A stretch of 64,000 nucleotides of DNA from Treponema sp. (GCA_017645785.1 JAGCNW010000015.1:38389-102388); one strand, 5' to 3'. Positions 45,101-53,159 are shown, counted from the first letter of the stretch. Numbers and translations are program-made. The notes: generated from the sequence alone by a model not told the origin.

Positions 45101-47969
45101 AACCGTCCGTGTCCCTGTAATAACCCAAATAGAGTTCGCCGGCGACAGAGGCGAGCGCATCCGCCTCTAAACATATTCCTCCGCCGCAACCATTGGCCCA
45201 GTTTGAATAATAGGATTGGTTGGCGACATATTTTGCGTCCGTTAAGTTGGTCTCGTCGCGCTCGCCAATTTTGGCGTCACCGTAAACAAAGACCTTGCCT
45301 TTTGAATAAATGCCGCCGCCGCCGTCTTCTGTTTTGTTTCCTATGACTTTGGTTCCCTTTCCAAGGCAAAGAGTGGCGCCTTGTTCGACAATTATGCCGC
45401 CGCCATTTTCGCTGTTGTGGCCTCCCGTTACCGTGACCTTTGTCAAAATTACAGGAACGGCGCTAGAAATTTTCAGCGCGTATCCGTTGGTTTGCGCGAC
45501 TGCGGCTCCGCGGTTGATTGTGGCGCCATCGCCGTAGCCGCTTATCGTAACGGACCTTGCGTAGTTTTTGCTTGAGTCCCCGCTTCCTGTATTTAAAAGC
45601 GTGCTTGGTATTTCTTGCGCGATGGCGCCGCCAGGAACGGCCTGATAGGTTGAGCCGGAAAGTTTTATTGTGTAGTCAACGTTGGCATTGTCCATTTCTT
45701 GGCAAGCTCTTGCAAGCGTTCTAAAGGGCTGGGTCTTTGAGCCGTCGTTTGTGGTGTCGTTTCCAAGACTTCCGTTATAAGAGCCGACATAAATGGGCGA
45801 GTCCACCATCGCCGTCTTTTCGTCTTCGCTATACTTTTTTTCCCAGCTGTCGTCGGTCAAAAGAAATTTGTCCGTTTCCGAAAGCGTCAAGGAAGCAGAA
45901 TCCGACTTGTAAAGCTGCCAACCGCGCTCCCAGTTTGGAGTCAACGCTATCGGCGCGGCCAAGCTGTGCCGCGAAAGCGGGCTTTGTATGACCAAAGGAC
46001 TGTCAGCGCCCCAGCTTCCATCTTTTACAAAGGAAATGTCATTTTTGCCAGGAGCCTGGCTTGCGTTTTTGTCGCCATAGGGTATGTAGGCGCTTTGTCC
46101 GATCGAGCAAGGTGTGGCGACCATGCATATCGCTCCGCCGCCAGGCTGCAGCACGCCGGGGCCGTATTCCGCAGTGACAGCAGCCGTGTTTTGGTAAATT
46201 TCTGCGCCAGTAATGGACAATAGGGCTGCGCCGCGCGAGATGAGAATTCCGCCGCCAAACTCTGAAGCTTCATTTTGGAAAATTTTTCCGCCGCTAATCT
46301 CCCGTACAAAATTGCCGTGATTACTGCCATGCCAATACAAGCCAGCCCCCTTCTTGGCCATATTGCCGCTTATCTCGCCGCCTTTGATGTAAAAACTGTT
46401 GCCCTCAAAAAAGATGCCGCCGCCCCAGTTGCCGGCGGTGTTGCCTGTTATCGCTCCGGCCCTCATCTCAAACTCTGTGCCGTTGTCCATCCACACGCCG
46501 GCACCGTTCAAATCTTCGCCGCTTCCTTGCAGGGCCTTGTTGCCTGTTATCTTGGCGCCATTTACGACAAGCTTTCCGCGGCCGGCGCAAACTCCGTGTT
46601 GGCAGCCTGTGATCAAAACGCCTGAGTCAAGGTAAACGCAATCAACGTTGCCGCCAAAATAAACCCCGTATTTTGTGGCAAAACCAGGAGCGCCTTGCAA
46701 GCGAAGGTTTTTCAAGTGGACAGGAAACTCCCAACCAAGATTTAAAATGCTGTCGGCCTCTTCCACTCCCTTTATCGTGTCCTTGGGATTTCCATTTTCG
46801 TCAACGCCGTGAATGCCTGAGATGACAACGGACTTGGCCTTGTCGCTTGGTATAAACAAGCTGGCGTCATTCGGGTCGACATTGACTTCGCCGCTAATAT
46901 AAATGTTGTATGTTTCCGAAGCCGAGCCCCGCGCCAAGATCGCTTTTACCGCCGCGCCAAAAGTTCCAAAGGGAGCGTAGGCGGTTCCTGCGTTGGTGTT
47001 GGCCGCCATCGTGTTTCCCATAGACTGGCCGACATAAAATGTCCTTCGGTCAAAGGCCTGCATCGCCTGCTCTCCGACCATGAACATAAGGTCGTCGTTT
47101 ATAACGTTCTCGTCGTCGCCTGGGGACCTAATCCAAGAATTTGTTTGCATTCCCGCAAGGACGCTGATCATTTGCGCGGTTTGGTAAACCATCACGCTGT
47201 CAGAGTTGTAAAAGCTAAAGGTAACTTGATAGGCGCCTGCTTTGACGGAAGGCAAATTCAAGGTGGCCAAGCCTGTAACCGGATCCACGTCCAGCGCGGC
47301 TGTTTCCGCTCCTACAGCCGTTTTCCAGCCGTCGTCGGAACAAGAAATCGTAGCCGTTTTGTACGATCCGCTAAGGTCAAGAAGGACGCTGCCCTTTCCG
47401 CCGTTGGCTGCGGGATTTGGCCTTGCGACAAAGCTTGCGCTTATGACGCTGGTCGTGTCGTCAAGCGGAATCGGCTTTGTCTGGTCAAAAAGAACCGGGT
47501 CGGCCAAGCCTGTTTTCTTAAAACCGCATTCTATGACCCAAGTGTAGCCTGTCACCAAGGGAACTTCAAACGCAATCGAGCTTGAGCCGGAGATAAAAAC
47601 CGGGTCTCCTTGGTCGTATTCAGTTTCCGCGCCGGTTTCTTGGCACGTGGTCTTTACATAATAGTAGTATTCGCTGTCAGTGATGTCGGGGCTGGCGGAA
47701 GCGGACACGCCGTCAACCGCGCCGCCGTTTTTTCCTGCGTTGGAACTAATGGATTTGGCGATGGCTTTTGGAAGGGCTCCCGAAGAAATCGCTCCGCTAA
47801 AAATCACTGTTTTGTGGGAACTGGTAGACGCGGCTCCTTGCTGCGAATTGGGTTGCGCGACTGGCAAAATAACAAAGCTAGGGCCGCTGTCGGTCAAGCC
47901 AGAGCAAGAGACAAATACGCATGCGGCCAAAAGCAAGGCCGCGGTTTTAATTACAAACTTTTTTTTCAT
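42198..47969 (-). CDS. Giant beta-helix surface lipoprotein
   Basis: 1923 residues. A lipoprotein signal (residues 1-22) ends FVSC with Cys22. The body contains three parallel beta-helix modules. Each opens with a motif like GNDTNDGSKTQPFRTLARA (residues about 320, 745 and 1150) and continues with many GGGIY or GGGIC repeats, the hallmark of polymorphic right-handed helices. The C-terminal 280 residues resemble BspA-type leucine-rich repeats (FKGCSKLETVKV, FDGCSRLTTFDF). No autotransporter beta-barrel follows, so it is probably held by the lipid. Such proteins act as adhesins or glycan binders; the ligand is unknown. GGAG precedes the ATG by nine bases. Confidence 0.85.
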   Translation of the reverse strand: MKKKFVIKTAALLLAACVFVSCSGLTDSGPSFVILPVAQPNSQQGAASTSSHKTVIFSGAISSGALPKAIAKSISSNAGKNGGAVDGVSASASPDITDSEYYYYVKTTCQETGAETEYDQGDPVFISGSSSIAFEVPLVTGYTWVIECGFKKTGLADPVLFDQTKPIPLDDTTSVISASFVARPNPAANGGKGSVLLDLSGSYKTATISCSDDGWKTAVGAETAALDVDPVTGLATLNLPSVKAGAYQVTFSFYNSDSVMVYQTAQMISVLAGMQTNSWIRSPGDDENVINDDLMFMVGEQAMQAFDRRTFYVGQSMGNTMAANTNAGTAYAPFGTFGAAVKAILARGSASETYNIYISGEVNVDPNDASLFIPSDKAKSVVISGIHGVDENGNPKDTIKGVEEADSILNLGWEFPVHLKNLRLQGAPGFATKYGVYFGGNVDCVYLDSGVLITGCQHGVCAGRGKLVVNGAKITGNKALQGSGEDLNGAGVWMDNGTEFEMRAGAITGNTAGNWGGGIFFEGNSFYIKGGEISGNMAKKGAGLYWHGSNHGNFVREISGGKIFQNEASEFGGGILISRGAALLSITGAEIYQNTAAVTAEYGPGVLQPGGGAICMVATPCSIGQSAYIPYGDKNASQAPGKNDISFVKDGSWGADSPLVIQSPLSRHSLAAPIALTPNWERGWQLYKSDSASLTLSETDKFLLTDDSWEKKYSEDEKTAMVDSPIYVGSYNGSLGNDTTNDGSKTQPFRTLARACQEMDNANVDYTIKLSGSTYQAVPGGAIAQEIPSTLLNTGSGDSSKNYARSVTISGYGDGATINRGAAVAQTNGYALKISSAVPVILTKVTVTGGHNSENGGGIIVEQGATLCLGKGTKVIGNKTEDGGGGIYSKGKVFVYGDAKIGERDETNLTDAKYVANQSYYSNWANGCGGGICLEADALASVAGELYLGYYRDTDGSAKKDESFTGGIFYNYSELSGGAIYVRGYAAKKAKLAVTGGTIAYNAAYVSGGGIYTAGTVDLDAGTIKENEANFGGAIIQKSDSNIKFNGSLSIPYGDGTLTKPWNDIYVSNGKLLALGSGFTSSDQILLAPETESGVSFKRRKVFSGTTNMSKFDLTIKGFKLDSTVAAGYGSLMLKNIVTTIYVASTVDSGDNRTGNKGSDPSGNTTVDATWNSSTYEYNGATNNSAKPFATIAKAAQFITYQESPSTNYTIYVDGTLVGAQSLANSSDSSYPVTLDSATATKITLASKNGLDASKNPKDILNGNNNRTLNINASVPIHILALGITGGSTSGNGGGICIATPGTSLSVTLGDGTDANGPKIYGNHAYCGGGVYCGTNTSLAITKGARITENYADKGSGNYKYGGGIYTEGTRLDMTGGEISYNQVSAWGSGGGVYSDAVFVMTGGTIKGNRAAFGGGLLNKGQFYMSGSAIIGTELPYNAWAEADTQDANIAEKRTINSSANGGDGGGIRISDTDAAVYIGYTLGNGGVVSKAAFSDDGKKYGVVTNYAHGFGGGIDITQGQLHVAAGDVSNNKAAHGGGGISCSHSSQFFELDGSSYKVRLERNQCETDVAGGAIYFYPSDASVNLTMKGTVEIPGGAGVRGNNDIYFINAHDNHIAVAGALTDYYCVTASVIEPTNPNAKYKILDVTSDSGQVTQKAFKRFSLTNENAYIDSQGYVREGYIVDSFTVGASKTLPADIPSGSTLVVTETGTGLKNVIDAIKKETSKQFKVDLTRMNQDDIQILTSDLSKEPDPAPTLLVNFDGCTNIVEVAFDGEKLRPRYEAFKGCSKLETVKVINKAMIYGNAGRGSWATKAFDGCSRLTTFDFTECTNVQVCPGTIFSSANNTVEVVKLGSMLETLYFSNMTSFAKNNFKLTYDGSANNLKNNVTTTQGHYDDPGKTITCQCASGGNLTWSESTSGPWQP

Positions 47970-48025
47970 GTTGCCGCTCTCCGCTTAAAAAGTCGCTAAA
48001 CAGGGCAGTATATAATAATCATAAA

Positions 48026-48077
48026 ATTATAGCATAACTTCTATATACTTGCAAGCATTTTAAACTTGCGCTAGAAT
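48026..48077. promoter_or_regulatory. Divergent promoters sharing one palindromic -35 element
   Basis: TTGCAA (48049-48054) is its own reverse complement. Rightward: TTGCAA, 17 bp, TAGAAT (48072-48077) for the LapA-like gene. Leftward: TTGCAA, 17 bp, TATAAT (48026-48031) for the beta-helix lipoprotein. Both have ideal spacing, so a single hexamer can serve either polymerase orientation. Confidence 0.65.
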
Positions 48078-48083
48078 ATGCGC

Positions 48084-48473
48084 ATGGTCTTTAAATTGAT
48101 TTTCACAATCGCCTTGCTGGTTGCAGTGGCGATTTTTACCGGATTTAACCTTGGAAACAAATGCGACATTTGGCTTTTTGGAAAGCAGTTCAACCAAGTG
48201 CCTGTTTTTATAACAATCGCAATTTCATTCGCGGCTGGAATCTTGGCCGCCCTTCCCGCTGTGTTCCTTAGGGGCGAAAAGAAAATGACTCCCGAGCAGG
48301 CGCGCGCCTTGGCCGAACGCCTTGAGCAAAACGAAAAAAAGCAGTTGGAAAAGCAATTGAACCGCCAAAAAAGGTTGGAAGAAGCCAAGGCTAAAGCCCA
48401 GGCCGCGTTTGAAAAAAAGCCCAAAAAAGACGGAAAAGACGCTCAAAGTTCCGTTCCGCAGGAAAATAAATGA
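48084..48473 (+). CDS. LapA-domain membrane protein
   Basis: 129 residues from ATG 48084. An in-frame ATG at 48078 is possible, but the -10 box ends at 48077, so it could not be transcribed as a start. Two membrane helices (about 2-20 and 40-60) flank a short periplasmic loop with IWLFGKQF, followed by a coiled, Lys/Glu-rich cytoplasmic tail. This is the LapA (DUF1049) layout linked to lipopolysaccharide assembly control in proteobacteria; in a Treponema, which lacks typical LPS, the role is open. It overlaps the next gene by 4 bases. Confidence 0.75.
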   Translation: MVFKLIFTIALLVAVAIFTGFNLGNKCDIWLFGKQFNQVPVFITIAISFAAGILAALPAVFLRGEKKMTPEQARALAERLEQNEKKQLEKQLNRQKRLEEAKAKAQAAFEKKPKKDGKDAQSSVPQENK

Positions 48474-49459
48474 AGCGCCTTTTAGCTGCCGCCGCCCTCC
48501 TCGCTTTGGCTTGGTCGGCCTTTGCCCAAAATTCCGCAAAAGAAATCGCTCAAAAGGCCTTGGACCTTTCCAACGCCGGCGAGTCGGTTGACTACCTAAA
48601 AAAGCAAATCGCCCAGCAAAAGGACGCCGCCCAAAAGCGCGCGCTCTTGGCATTTTTGGCCAATTTGCAGGAACAGTTGGGCGCCTACAAGGACGCCTCG
48701 GACTCCTACGCGCAAGCGGCCGGCATTTCCGCTCCCAACGTGGAGGGCATGCCCAAAAAGACAAGCCCCCAATTGGTTTTGGACGCGGTCCGATGCGCGC
48801 TTAGTTCCGGCGACTCGGCGACGGCCGACAGCTATTTAAATTCCGCCGTCCGCAATTCCCAGGACGAAACGATTCAGGCTTACATAAAGCTTTACGAGGT
48901 TTGGAGCCGTCTTTGCCAAATCGAATCCAATTCCGATTTGGACGAAAGCGTCGCGCTTTTAAAGGCTTACTCGGACTTTCCTTCGATGAAATCCGTCCAG
49001 CCCAGCGTCCTGCTTACCCTTTGGTACATAACCGGCCAGGACTCCTACGGAAAGCAATTGCGAAAGGCTTTTCCAAAAAGCCCCGAAGCGGCGATTGTGG
49101 CCGGAAGCGTCCAAATGACGCCCGCCCCCTTTTGGTACTTTATGCCAAAAAAAGGAAAGGCTCTTGAAGCCGCCGCCGAAAACGCCGCGGAATCTCAGAG
49201 CGTTCCTGTAGAAAAATCATCCGACGACAGCGGCTCTGGCGAAAAAATAAAGAAGCAACAGCTTGGACTTTTTAAGAGCCGCGACAACGCTCAAGGCCTT
49301 TGCGACAGGCTAAAGGAAAAAGGCTTTAAGCCATACATCACGGAAGAAACCAGGCCCAGCGGCACGACATACTACATCGTCGTCGTTGACGAAAACGCCA
49401 AGGGCGACATCGGCGACCAGCTTAGAAGCGCCGGCTTTGAATGCTACCCGGTGTTCTAA
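48470..49459 (+). CDS. Secreted SPOR-domain protein
   Basis: 329 residues. A Sec signal peptide (1-19, cut after SAFA) precedes an Ala-rich helical region of about 200 residues with TPR-like helices. The C-terminal 70 residues (QLGLFKSRDNAQGLCDRLKEKGFKPYITEE...YYIVVVDE) form a SPOR domain, which usually binds denuded peptidoglycan at division sites. It overlaps the LapA-like gene by 4 bases (ATGA) and is probably co-transcribed. A role at the cell envelope during division is inference. Confidence 0.8.
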   Translation: MKRLLAAAALLALAWSAFAQNSAKEIAQKALDLSNAGESVDYLKKQIAQQKDAAQKRALLAFLANLQEQLGAYKDASDSYAQAAGISAPNVEGMPKKTSPQLVLDAVRCALSSGDSATADSYLNSAVRNSQDETIQAYIKLYEVWSRLCQIESNSDLDESVALLKAYSDFPSMKSVQPSVLLTLWYITGQDSYGKQLRKAFPKSPEAAIVAGSVQMTPAPFWYFMPKKGKALEAAAENAAESQSVPVEKSSDDSGSGEKIKKQQLGLFKSRDNAQGLCDRLKEKGFKPYITEETRPSGTTYYIVVVDENAKGDIGDQLRSAGFECYPVF

Positions 49460-49461
49460 GA

Positions 49462-49597
49462 TGTCCGGGTCAAGCCCGAACATGACACGATAAATTGTCC
49501 GGGTCAAACCCGAACATGACGCGATAAATTGTCCGGGTCAAACCCGAACATGACGCGATAAATTGTCCGGGTCAAGCCCGAACATGACGCTGTAAGT
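49462..49597. repeat. Four-copy 34-bp tandem palindromic array
   Basis: Units begin at 49462, 49496, 49530 and 49564 with exact 34-bp spacing. Each holds TGTCCGGG, TCAAG or TCAAA loop, CCCGAACA and TGAC. Copies differ by only a few bases. The units are directly repeated without spacers, so this is not a CRISPR array. It starts 3 bases after the SPOR gene. Confidence 0.9.
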
Positions 49598-49598
49598 T

Positions 49599-49626
49599 GT
49601 CATTGCCGCGCTTGACGCGGCAATCT
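49599..49626. repeat. TCAAG/CTTGA-loop palindromic repeat, copy 3
   Basis: GTCATTGCCGCG, loop CTTGA, CGCGGCAATCT: 9-bp perfect stem. It directly follows the tandem array and precedes lysS by 31 bases. Confidence 0.8.
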
Positions 49627-49657
49627 TTTAATAATTTTTTTTATTGAGGTATAAATT

Positions 49658-51268
49658 ATGAGCGAACAAAAAGACCCCTTGCTCTGCCATTGGGCTGACC
49701 AAATGGCTGACAAAATCATCGCCGAAAAAGGCGACCGCGACTCCTACACATGCGCGTCCGGCATCACGCCCAGCGGAACCGTTCACCTTGGAAACTTCCG
49801 CGAAATCATCACCGTTGACTTGGTTGTCCGCGCCCTTCGCGACCGCGGCAAGAACGTCCGCTTCATTTACTCTTGGGACGACTACGACGTGTTCCGCAAA
49901 GTTCCGGCCAACATGCCCGATCCCGACACATTGGAAAAATACTTGCGCTTCCCGATCACGATGGTTCCCGACACGACCGGCCGCGACGAAAACTACGCGC
50001 GCCACCACGAAGTTGACATCGAAACCCAGCTTCCCCGCGTCGGCATCGCTCCGGAATTTTTGTACCAAGCCAGCCGCTACCGCACCAACCGCTACGCCGA
50101 GGGAATGAAAAAGGCGCTGCAAAACCGCGACCTTATCAAGGAATGCCTCAACGAATACCGCGACGAGCAGCACAAGATGAAGGCGGAGGACGTTTACTGG
50201 CCGGTCAGCATTTTCTGCGGAAAATGCAACAAGGACACGACAACAATCACAGGCTACGACGGAGAGTACGGCCTCACATACAAGTGCGAATGCGGCTGCG
50301 AAGAAACTGTAGACATCCGCAAATTCCAAGGCGCCAAATTGGGTTGGCGCGTTGACTGGCCAATGCGCTGGAACGAAGAAAAGGTAGTCTTTGAGCCGGG
50401 CGGAAAAGACCACATCAGCCCGGGTGGAAGCTACGACACGGCAAAGCTCGTTTCCAAAAAAGTTTACGGCTGGGACGCGCCTATCACAATGCGCTACGAC
50501 TTTGTCAACCTTAAAGGCGTTCCCGGAAAAATGTCTTCTTCAAAGGGAAAAGTAATCGCGCTTCCCGACGCGCTTGACGTTTACCAAGCCGAAGTTCTCC
50601 GCTACATCTTTGCGGGAACCAGGCCCAACACCGAGTTTGCCATCAGCTTTGACCTTGACGTTCTTAAAGTTTACGAGGACTACGACAAGACAGAGCGCAT
50701 TGTTTACGGAATCGACAAGGCCAAGAGCGACGACCAGTTCAACAAAGAAAAGCGCATTTACATCCTTAGCCAAATCGACGGAAAAATTCCCGACACGATG
50801 CCCTATCAAATTACATTCAGAATGCTCACTACCCTTTTGCAAACATATTCGGGCGACATCGACGCGGTTATCAAATCCCTTGGAGACGTAAAGCCCGACC
50901 AAGAAGAACGACTTCGTCGCCGCGCCGCTTGCGCCTGGTTCTGGATCCAGCACTCGGCTCCAGACTGCGCCCCGGACTTTTGCTTCGCTCTCCGCGACGA
51001 CGGCTCAAAGCCCCAATTGTCCGACGAGCTTGCAACCGCCGTCCGCCGAGTGCGCGACGAAGTCGTTCCCAAGCTGGACACATTCACTATTGACAAAGAA
51101 TGCCAGCAAGCGATTTACGACGTCGCCACTAGCATGGGAATGGAATCAAAGGCGCTCTTTACCGCCTTGTACCAAACGCTAATCGCAAAAGACCAAGGCC
51201 CGCGCCTAGGCTCCTTCTTGCGCATCATCGGAAAAGAGAAACTTCAAAAGATTTTGGGCGCTTTATGA
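49658..51268 (+). CDS. lysS: Lysyl-tRNA synthetase, class I
   Basis: 536 residues. A Rossmann-fold class I catalytic domain with the HIGH-like TVHLGN at 41-46 and KMSSSKG at 291-297 attaches lysine to tRNA-Lys. Two CxxC pairs (CGKC at 187-190 and CECGC near 210) probably form a zinc knob. Most bacteria use the unrelated class II enzyme; the class I form is characteristic of spirochaetes, alpha-proteobacteria and archaea. GAGG is 9 bases before the ATG. It overlaps the next gene by 4 bases. Confidence 0.95.
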   Translation: MSEQKDPLLCHWADQMADKIIAEKGDRDSYTCASGITPSGTVHLGNFREIITVDLVVRALRDRGKNVRFIYSWDDYDVFRKVPANMPDPDTLEKYLRFPITMVPDTTGRDENYARHHEVDIETQLPRVGIAPEFLYQASRYRTNRYAEGMKKALQNRDLIKECLNEYRDEQHKMKAEDVYWPVSIFCGKCNKDTTTITGYDGEYGLTYKCECGCEETVDIRKFQGAKLGWRVDWPMRWNEEKVVFEPGGKDHISPGGSYDTAKLVSKKVYGWDAPITMRYDFVNLKGVPGKMSSSKGKVIALPDALDVYQAEVLRYIFAGTRPNTEFAISFDLDVLKVYEDYDKTERIVYGIDKAKSDDQFNKEKRIYILSQIDGKIPDTMPYQITFRMLTTLLQTYSGDIDAVIKSLGDVKPDQEERLRRRAACAWFWIQHSAPDCAPDFCFALRDDGSKPQLSDELATAVRRVRDEVVPKLDTFTIDKECQQAIYDVATSMGMESKALFTALYQTLIAKDQGPRLGSFLRIIGKEKLQKILGAL

Positions 51269-52071
51269 TTGGATTTTTTCTAAAAAAGAATTTTTGCGAC
51301 GGCTGGGACAACATTTTCTTCTTGATTGTTCCAAACATCATCGTGACCCTTTACGCGGCGCTCTCGTTTTTTTTGCTGAGCGTCGTGTTCAACCTTGACT
51401 CGTCCTTCGCGCTGCCGCTAAGCTGCCTTGCTTTTATCATCTTTATGGCGTTGGGAATGGTTTTGGTCATGGCAAACACAGAGAACGCCGCGGCAATCGC
51501 AAACTTTAGAATGCCTTCGCTCGCCGCATATTTTAAGCAAATCCCAAAAGTTTTTTTTGACGCCGTTCGCTACGGCGCGCTTTTGGGCGCCTTGATTGTC
51601 GTTGCCTTTATCGGAATCCCGGTTTACTTTTCGGCCGGCGGAATTTTGGGCTTTGCCTTGTGCGCGACGCTAATATTTTTTGAGGCGATATTCTTCTTGA
51701 CCTTGCAGTGGTTCATTCCGCTAAGGGCCATCTTGGGCCGCGACTTTGTCCAAACGATAAAAAAATGCTTCGTGCTTTTCTTTGACAACGCGGGCTTTAG
51801 CGTCTTTATGTTTTTCTTCAACTTGTTTTTGCTTTTGTTGTCCTTTATGATTTTTTGCTTGGTTCCGGGAACGGCCGGCGTAGTGTTGAGCGGAATCAAC
51901 GCCCTTCGTCTCCGCCTTTACAAGTACGACTGGCTTGACGCCCACCCCGAAAACAAAACGCCCAAGCTTCGAAAGAAGATTCCTTGGGACGCGCTTCTAA
52001 AAGAGGACGAAGACAACTTAGGCCCGCGCGGCTTCAAATCCTTCTTCATGCCGTGGAAGATTGATAACTAG
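51265..52071 (+). CDS. Polytopic membrane protein of unknown function
   Basis: 268 residues with about five or six strongly hydrophobic segments between 15 and 215 and a charged cytoplasmic tail (about 220-268). No transporter or enzyme motif is recognised. The ATG overlaps the lysS stop (ATGA), so it is translated from the same mRNA. The stop shares a CTAG tetranucleotide with the convergent gene's stop. Confidence 0.75.
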   Translation: MIGFFLKKNFCDGWDNIFFLIVPNIIVTLYAALSFFLLSVVFNLDSSFALPLSCLAFIIFMALGMVLVMANTENAAAIANFRMPSLAAYFKQIPKVFFDAVRYGALLGALIVVAFIGIPVYFSAGGILGFALCATLIFFEAIFFLTLQWFIPLRAILGRDFVQTIKKCFVLFFDNAGFSVFMFFFNLFLLLLSFMIFCLVPGTAGVVLSGINALRLRLYKYDWLDAHPENKTPKLRKKIPWDALLKEDEDNLGPRGFKSFFMPWKIDN

Positions 52072-52745
52072 AAAAGAATAATATCATTTTCTGTACAAAC
52101 GCTCTCTAATGTTTTTAACTGTTTCTTGGAGAGCGTATTAAAAACCTCTTTTAATTTTGAAAAATGTCGCGTATCATTTTTTATATGATACAAAAGCTCT
52201 TTTACGGCTGAAATATCTTTAGCACGTTTTTCTTCCGGCTCGCGAGTTGGATTTGTTAATATTTTCTGAACGATATATGCGGCAGGCTCTGGCACCGTAA
52301 TTTCATACATGGTTCCGTCGTCAAACTTTTTTTCAACAATGCATGGAAATTGTGAAAGAATGTTTATTACTCTAAGCCCTTCCGAAGTAATTCCTAACGG
52401 CTCGATTTTTATTTTTCGCTCCGTTCCCGCTCCCAAAACCCTAGTAAGGAATTCAAGTTCCAAAAAATCTTCTTTGTAAAACCGCGAGATGCCGTCAACT
52501 TCGTCATAAATATATCCAATTTCTTTAAGTTTTTGAACCAGCGGAACTTTTTCTTTTGGGACTTTGACATTCCTGTAAAAGAAATCCACATCGCGAGTCC
52601 TAAGGTTTGGATAGAAATCCGAATCAAACAACGATGGATAAAGATATTCAGCCCAGCTGCCAATTATCATTATGTTCGCAAGGATTCCAAGTTCATTAAA
52701 TGCCTTTATCGTTTGCCAAAACGCTGCCTCTTGCTCTTTTGTCAT
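52068..52745 (-). CDS. Nucleotidyltransferase-fold protein (toxin-like)
   Basis: 225 residues. The segment IIGSWAEYLY (Gly29, Ser30) followed by TRDVDFFY (Asp52, Asp54) is the GS...DxD active site of the DNA polymerase beta-type nucleotidyltransferase fold, as in AbiEii and related abortive-infection proteins. Residues 60-225 are mixed alpha/beta with no further recognised domain. It starts inside the stop of the preceding small gene (ATGA overlap), with AAGGAG 8 bases upstream. A type IV or type II toxin role is inferred from fold and pairing and is not shown. Confidence 0.65.
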   Translation of the reverse strand: MTKEQEAAFWQTIKAFNELGILANIMIIGSWAEYLYPSLFDSDFYPNLRTRDVDFFYRNVKVPKEKVPLVQKLKEIGYIYDEVDGISRFYKEDFLELEFLTRVLGAGTERKIKIEPLGITSEGLRVINILSQFPCIVEKKFDDGTMYEITVPEPAAYIVQKILTNPTREPEEKRAKDISAVKELLYHIKNDTRHFSKLKEVFNTLSKKQLKTLESVCTENDIILF

Positions 52746-53053
52746 TTACCCAACTCCTTTTCAAGATCTTTCCTTTCAAGTCGCAATCGCTTTAAAAGCG
52801 CGTTTAATTCCTTGCGGCGTTCTAGTTGTTCTTGAAATTTATCCGCATCAAAAGAATTTTCTTTTCCTAAAAATTTAGACACAACTTTTTTGCCTTCGCG
52901 GTAGTTCAAGTAATAATATCGCTGATTGCCTATCTGCCGAAGAAAAAGCGAGCCTTTGGGAAGTTTCTCAACTTCCGCTTCGTAACGAGAAACAAGCCTT
53001 TTATTCCGTTCCAATTCATCAATAAAAACGGATTTTATAACGTTAGATTTCAT
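52742..53053 (-). CDS. Small basic partner of the nucleotidyltransferase gene (antitoxin-like)
   Basis: 103 residues. Central segment GSLFLRQIGNQRYYYLNYREGKKVVSKFLGK is beta-rich and basic. Helical flanks (about 1-30 and 67-103) are charged, with coiled-coil character. I recognise no named family. Promoter, a 15-bp inverted repeat and the start codon lie within 55 bases; the -10 box is 6 bases before the ATG and no ribosome site is visible. The layout, small gene first and nucleotidyltransferase second with overlap, fits an autoregulated antitoxin followed by toxin. Confidence 0.6.
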   Translation of the reverse strand: MKSNVIKSVFIDELERNKRLVSRYEAEVEKLPKGSLFLRQIGNQRYYYLNYREGKKVVSKFLGKENSFDADKFQEQLERRKELNALLKRLRLERKDLEKELGK

Positions 53054-53059
53054 AGAAAA

Positions 53060-53106
53060 ATCTTACACTACAAAATTATTGTTTTCAAATATTTGTAGTG
53101 TAAGAT
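53060..53106 (-). promoter_or_regulatory. Promoter and 15-bp palindromic operator of the two-gene module
   Basis: Perfect inverted repeat ATCTTACACTACAAA (53060-53074) and its complement (53092-53106), 17 bp apart. The minus-strand promoter TTGAAA (53083-53088), 17 bp, TAAGAT (53060-53065) is embedded in it: one arm covers the -10 box and the other lies just upstream of the -35. Confidence 0.75.
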
Positions 53107-53140
53107 AATAATAGCTGAATTTGGCAAAAATAGCAAGAGG

Positions 53141-53155
53141 GTGAATGTTATTCAC
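53141..53155. repeat. Small inverted repeat GTGAAT/ATTCAC
   Basis: Perfect 6-bp arms with a 3-base centre just downstream of the HTH remnant; possible operator or weak hairpin. Function unknown. Confidence 0.3.
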
Positions 53156-53159
53156 TCTT

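Noticed and set aside
49462..49626. CRISPR array
   Set aside because: Units are contiguous 34-bp direct repeats with no unique spacers, and no cas genes are nearby.
49628..50413. 261-residue minus-strand frame opposite lysS
   Set aside because: Antisense to a class I lysyl-tRNA synthetase with complete motifs; the Val/Ala-rich product is an artefact.
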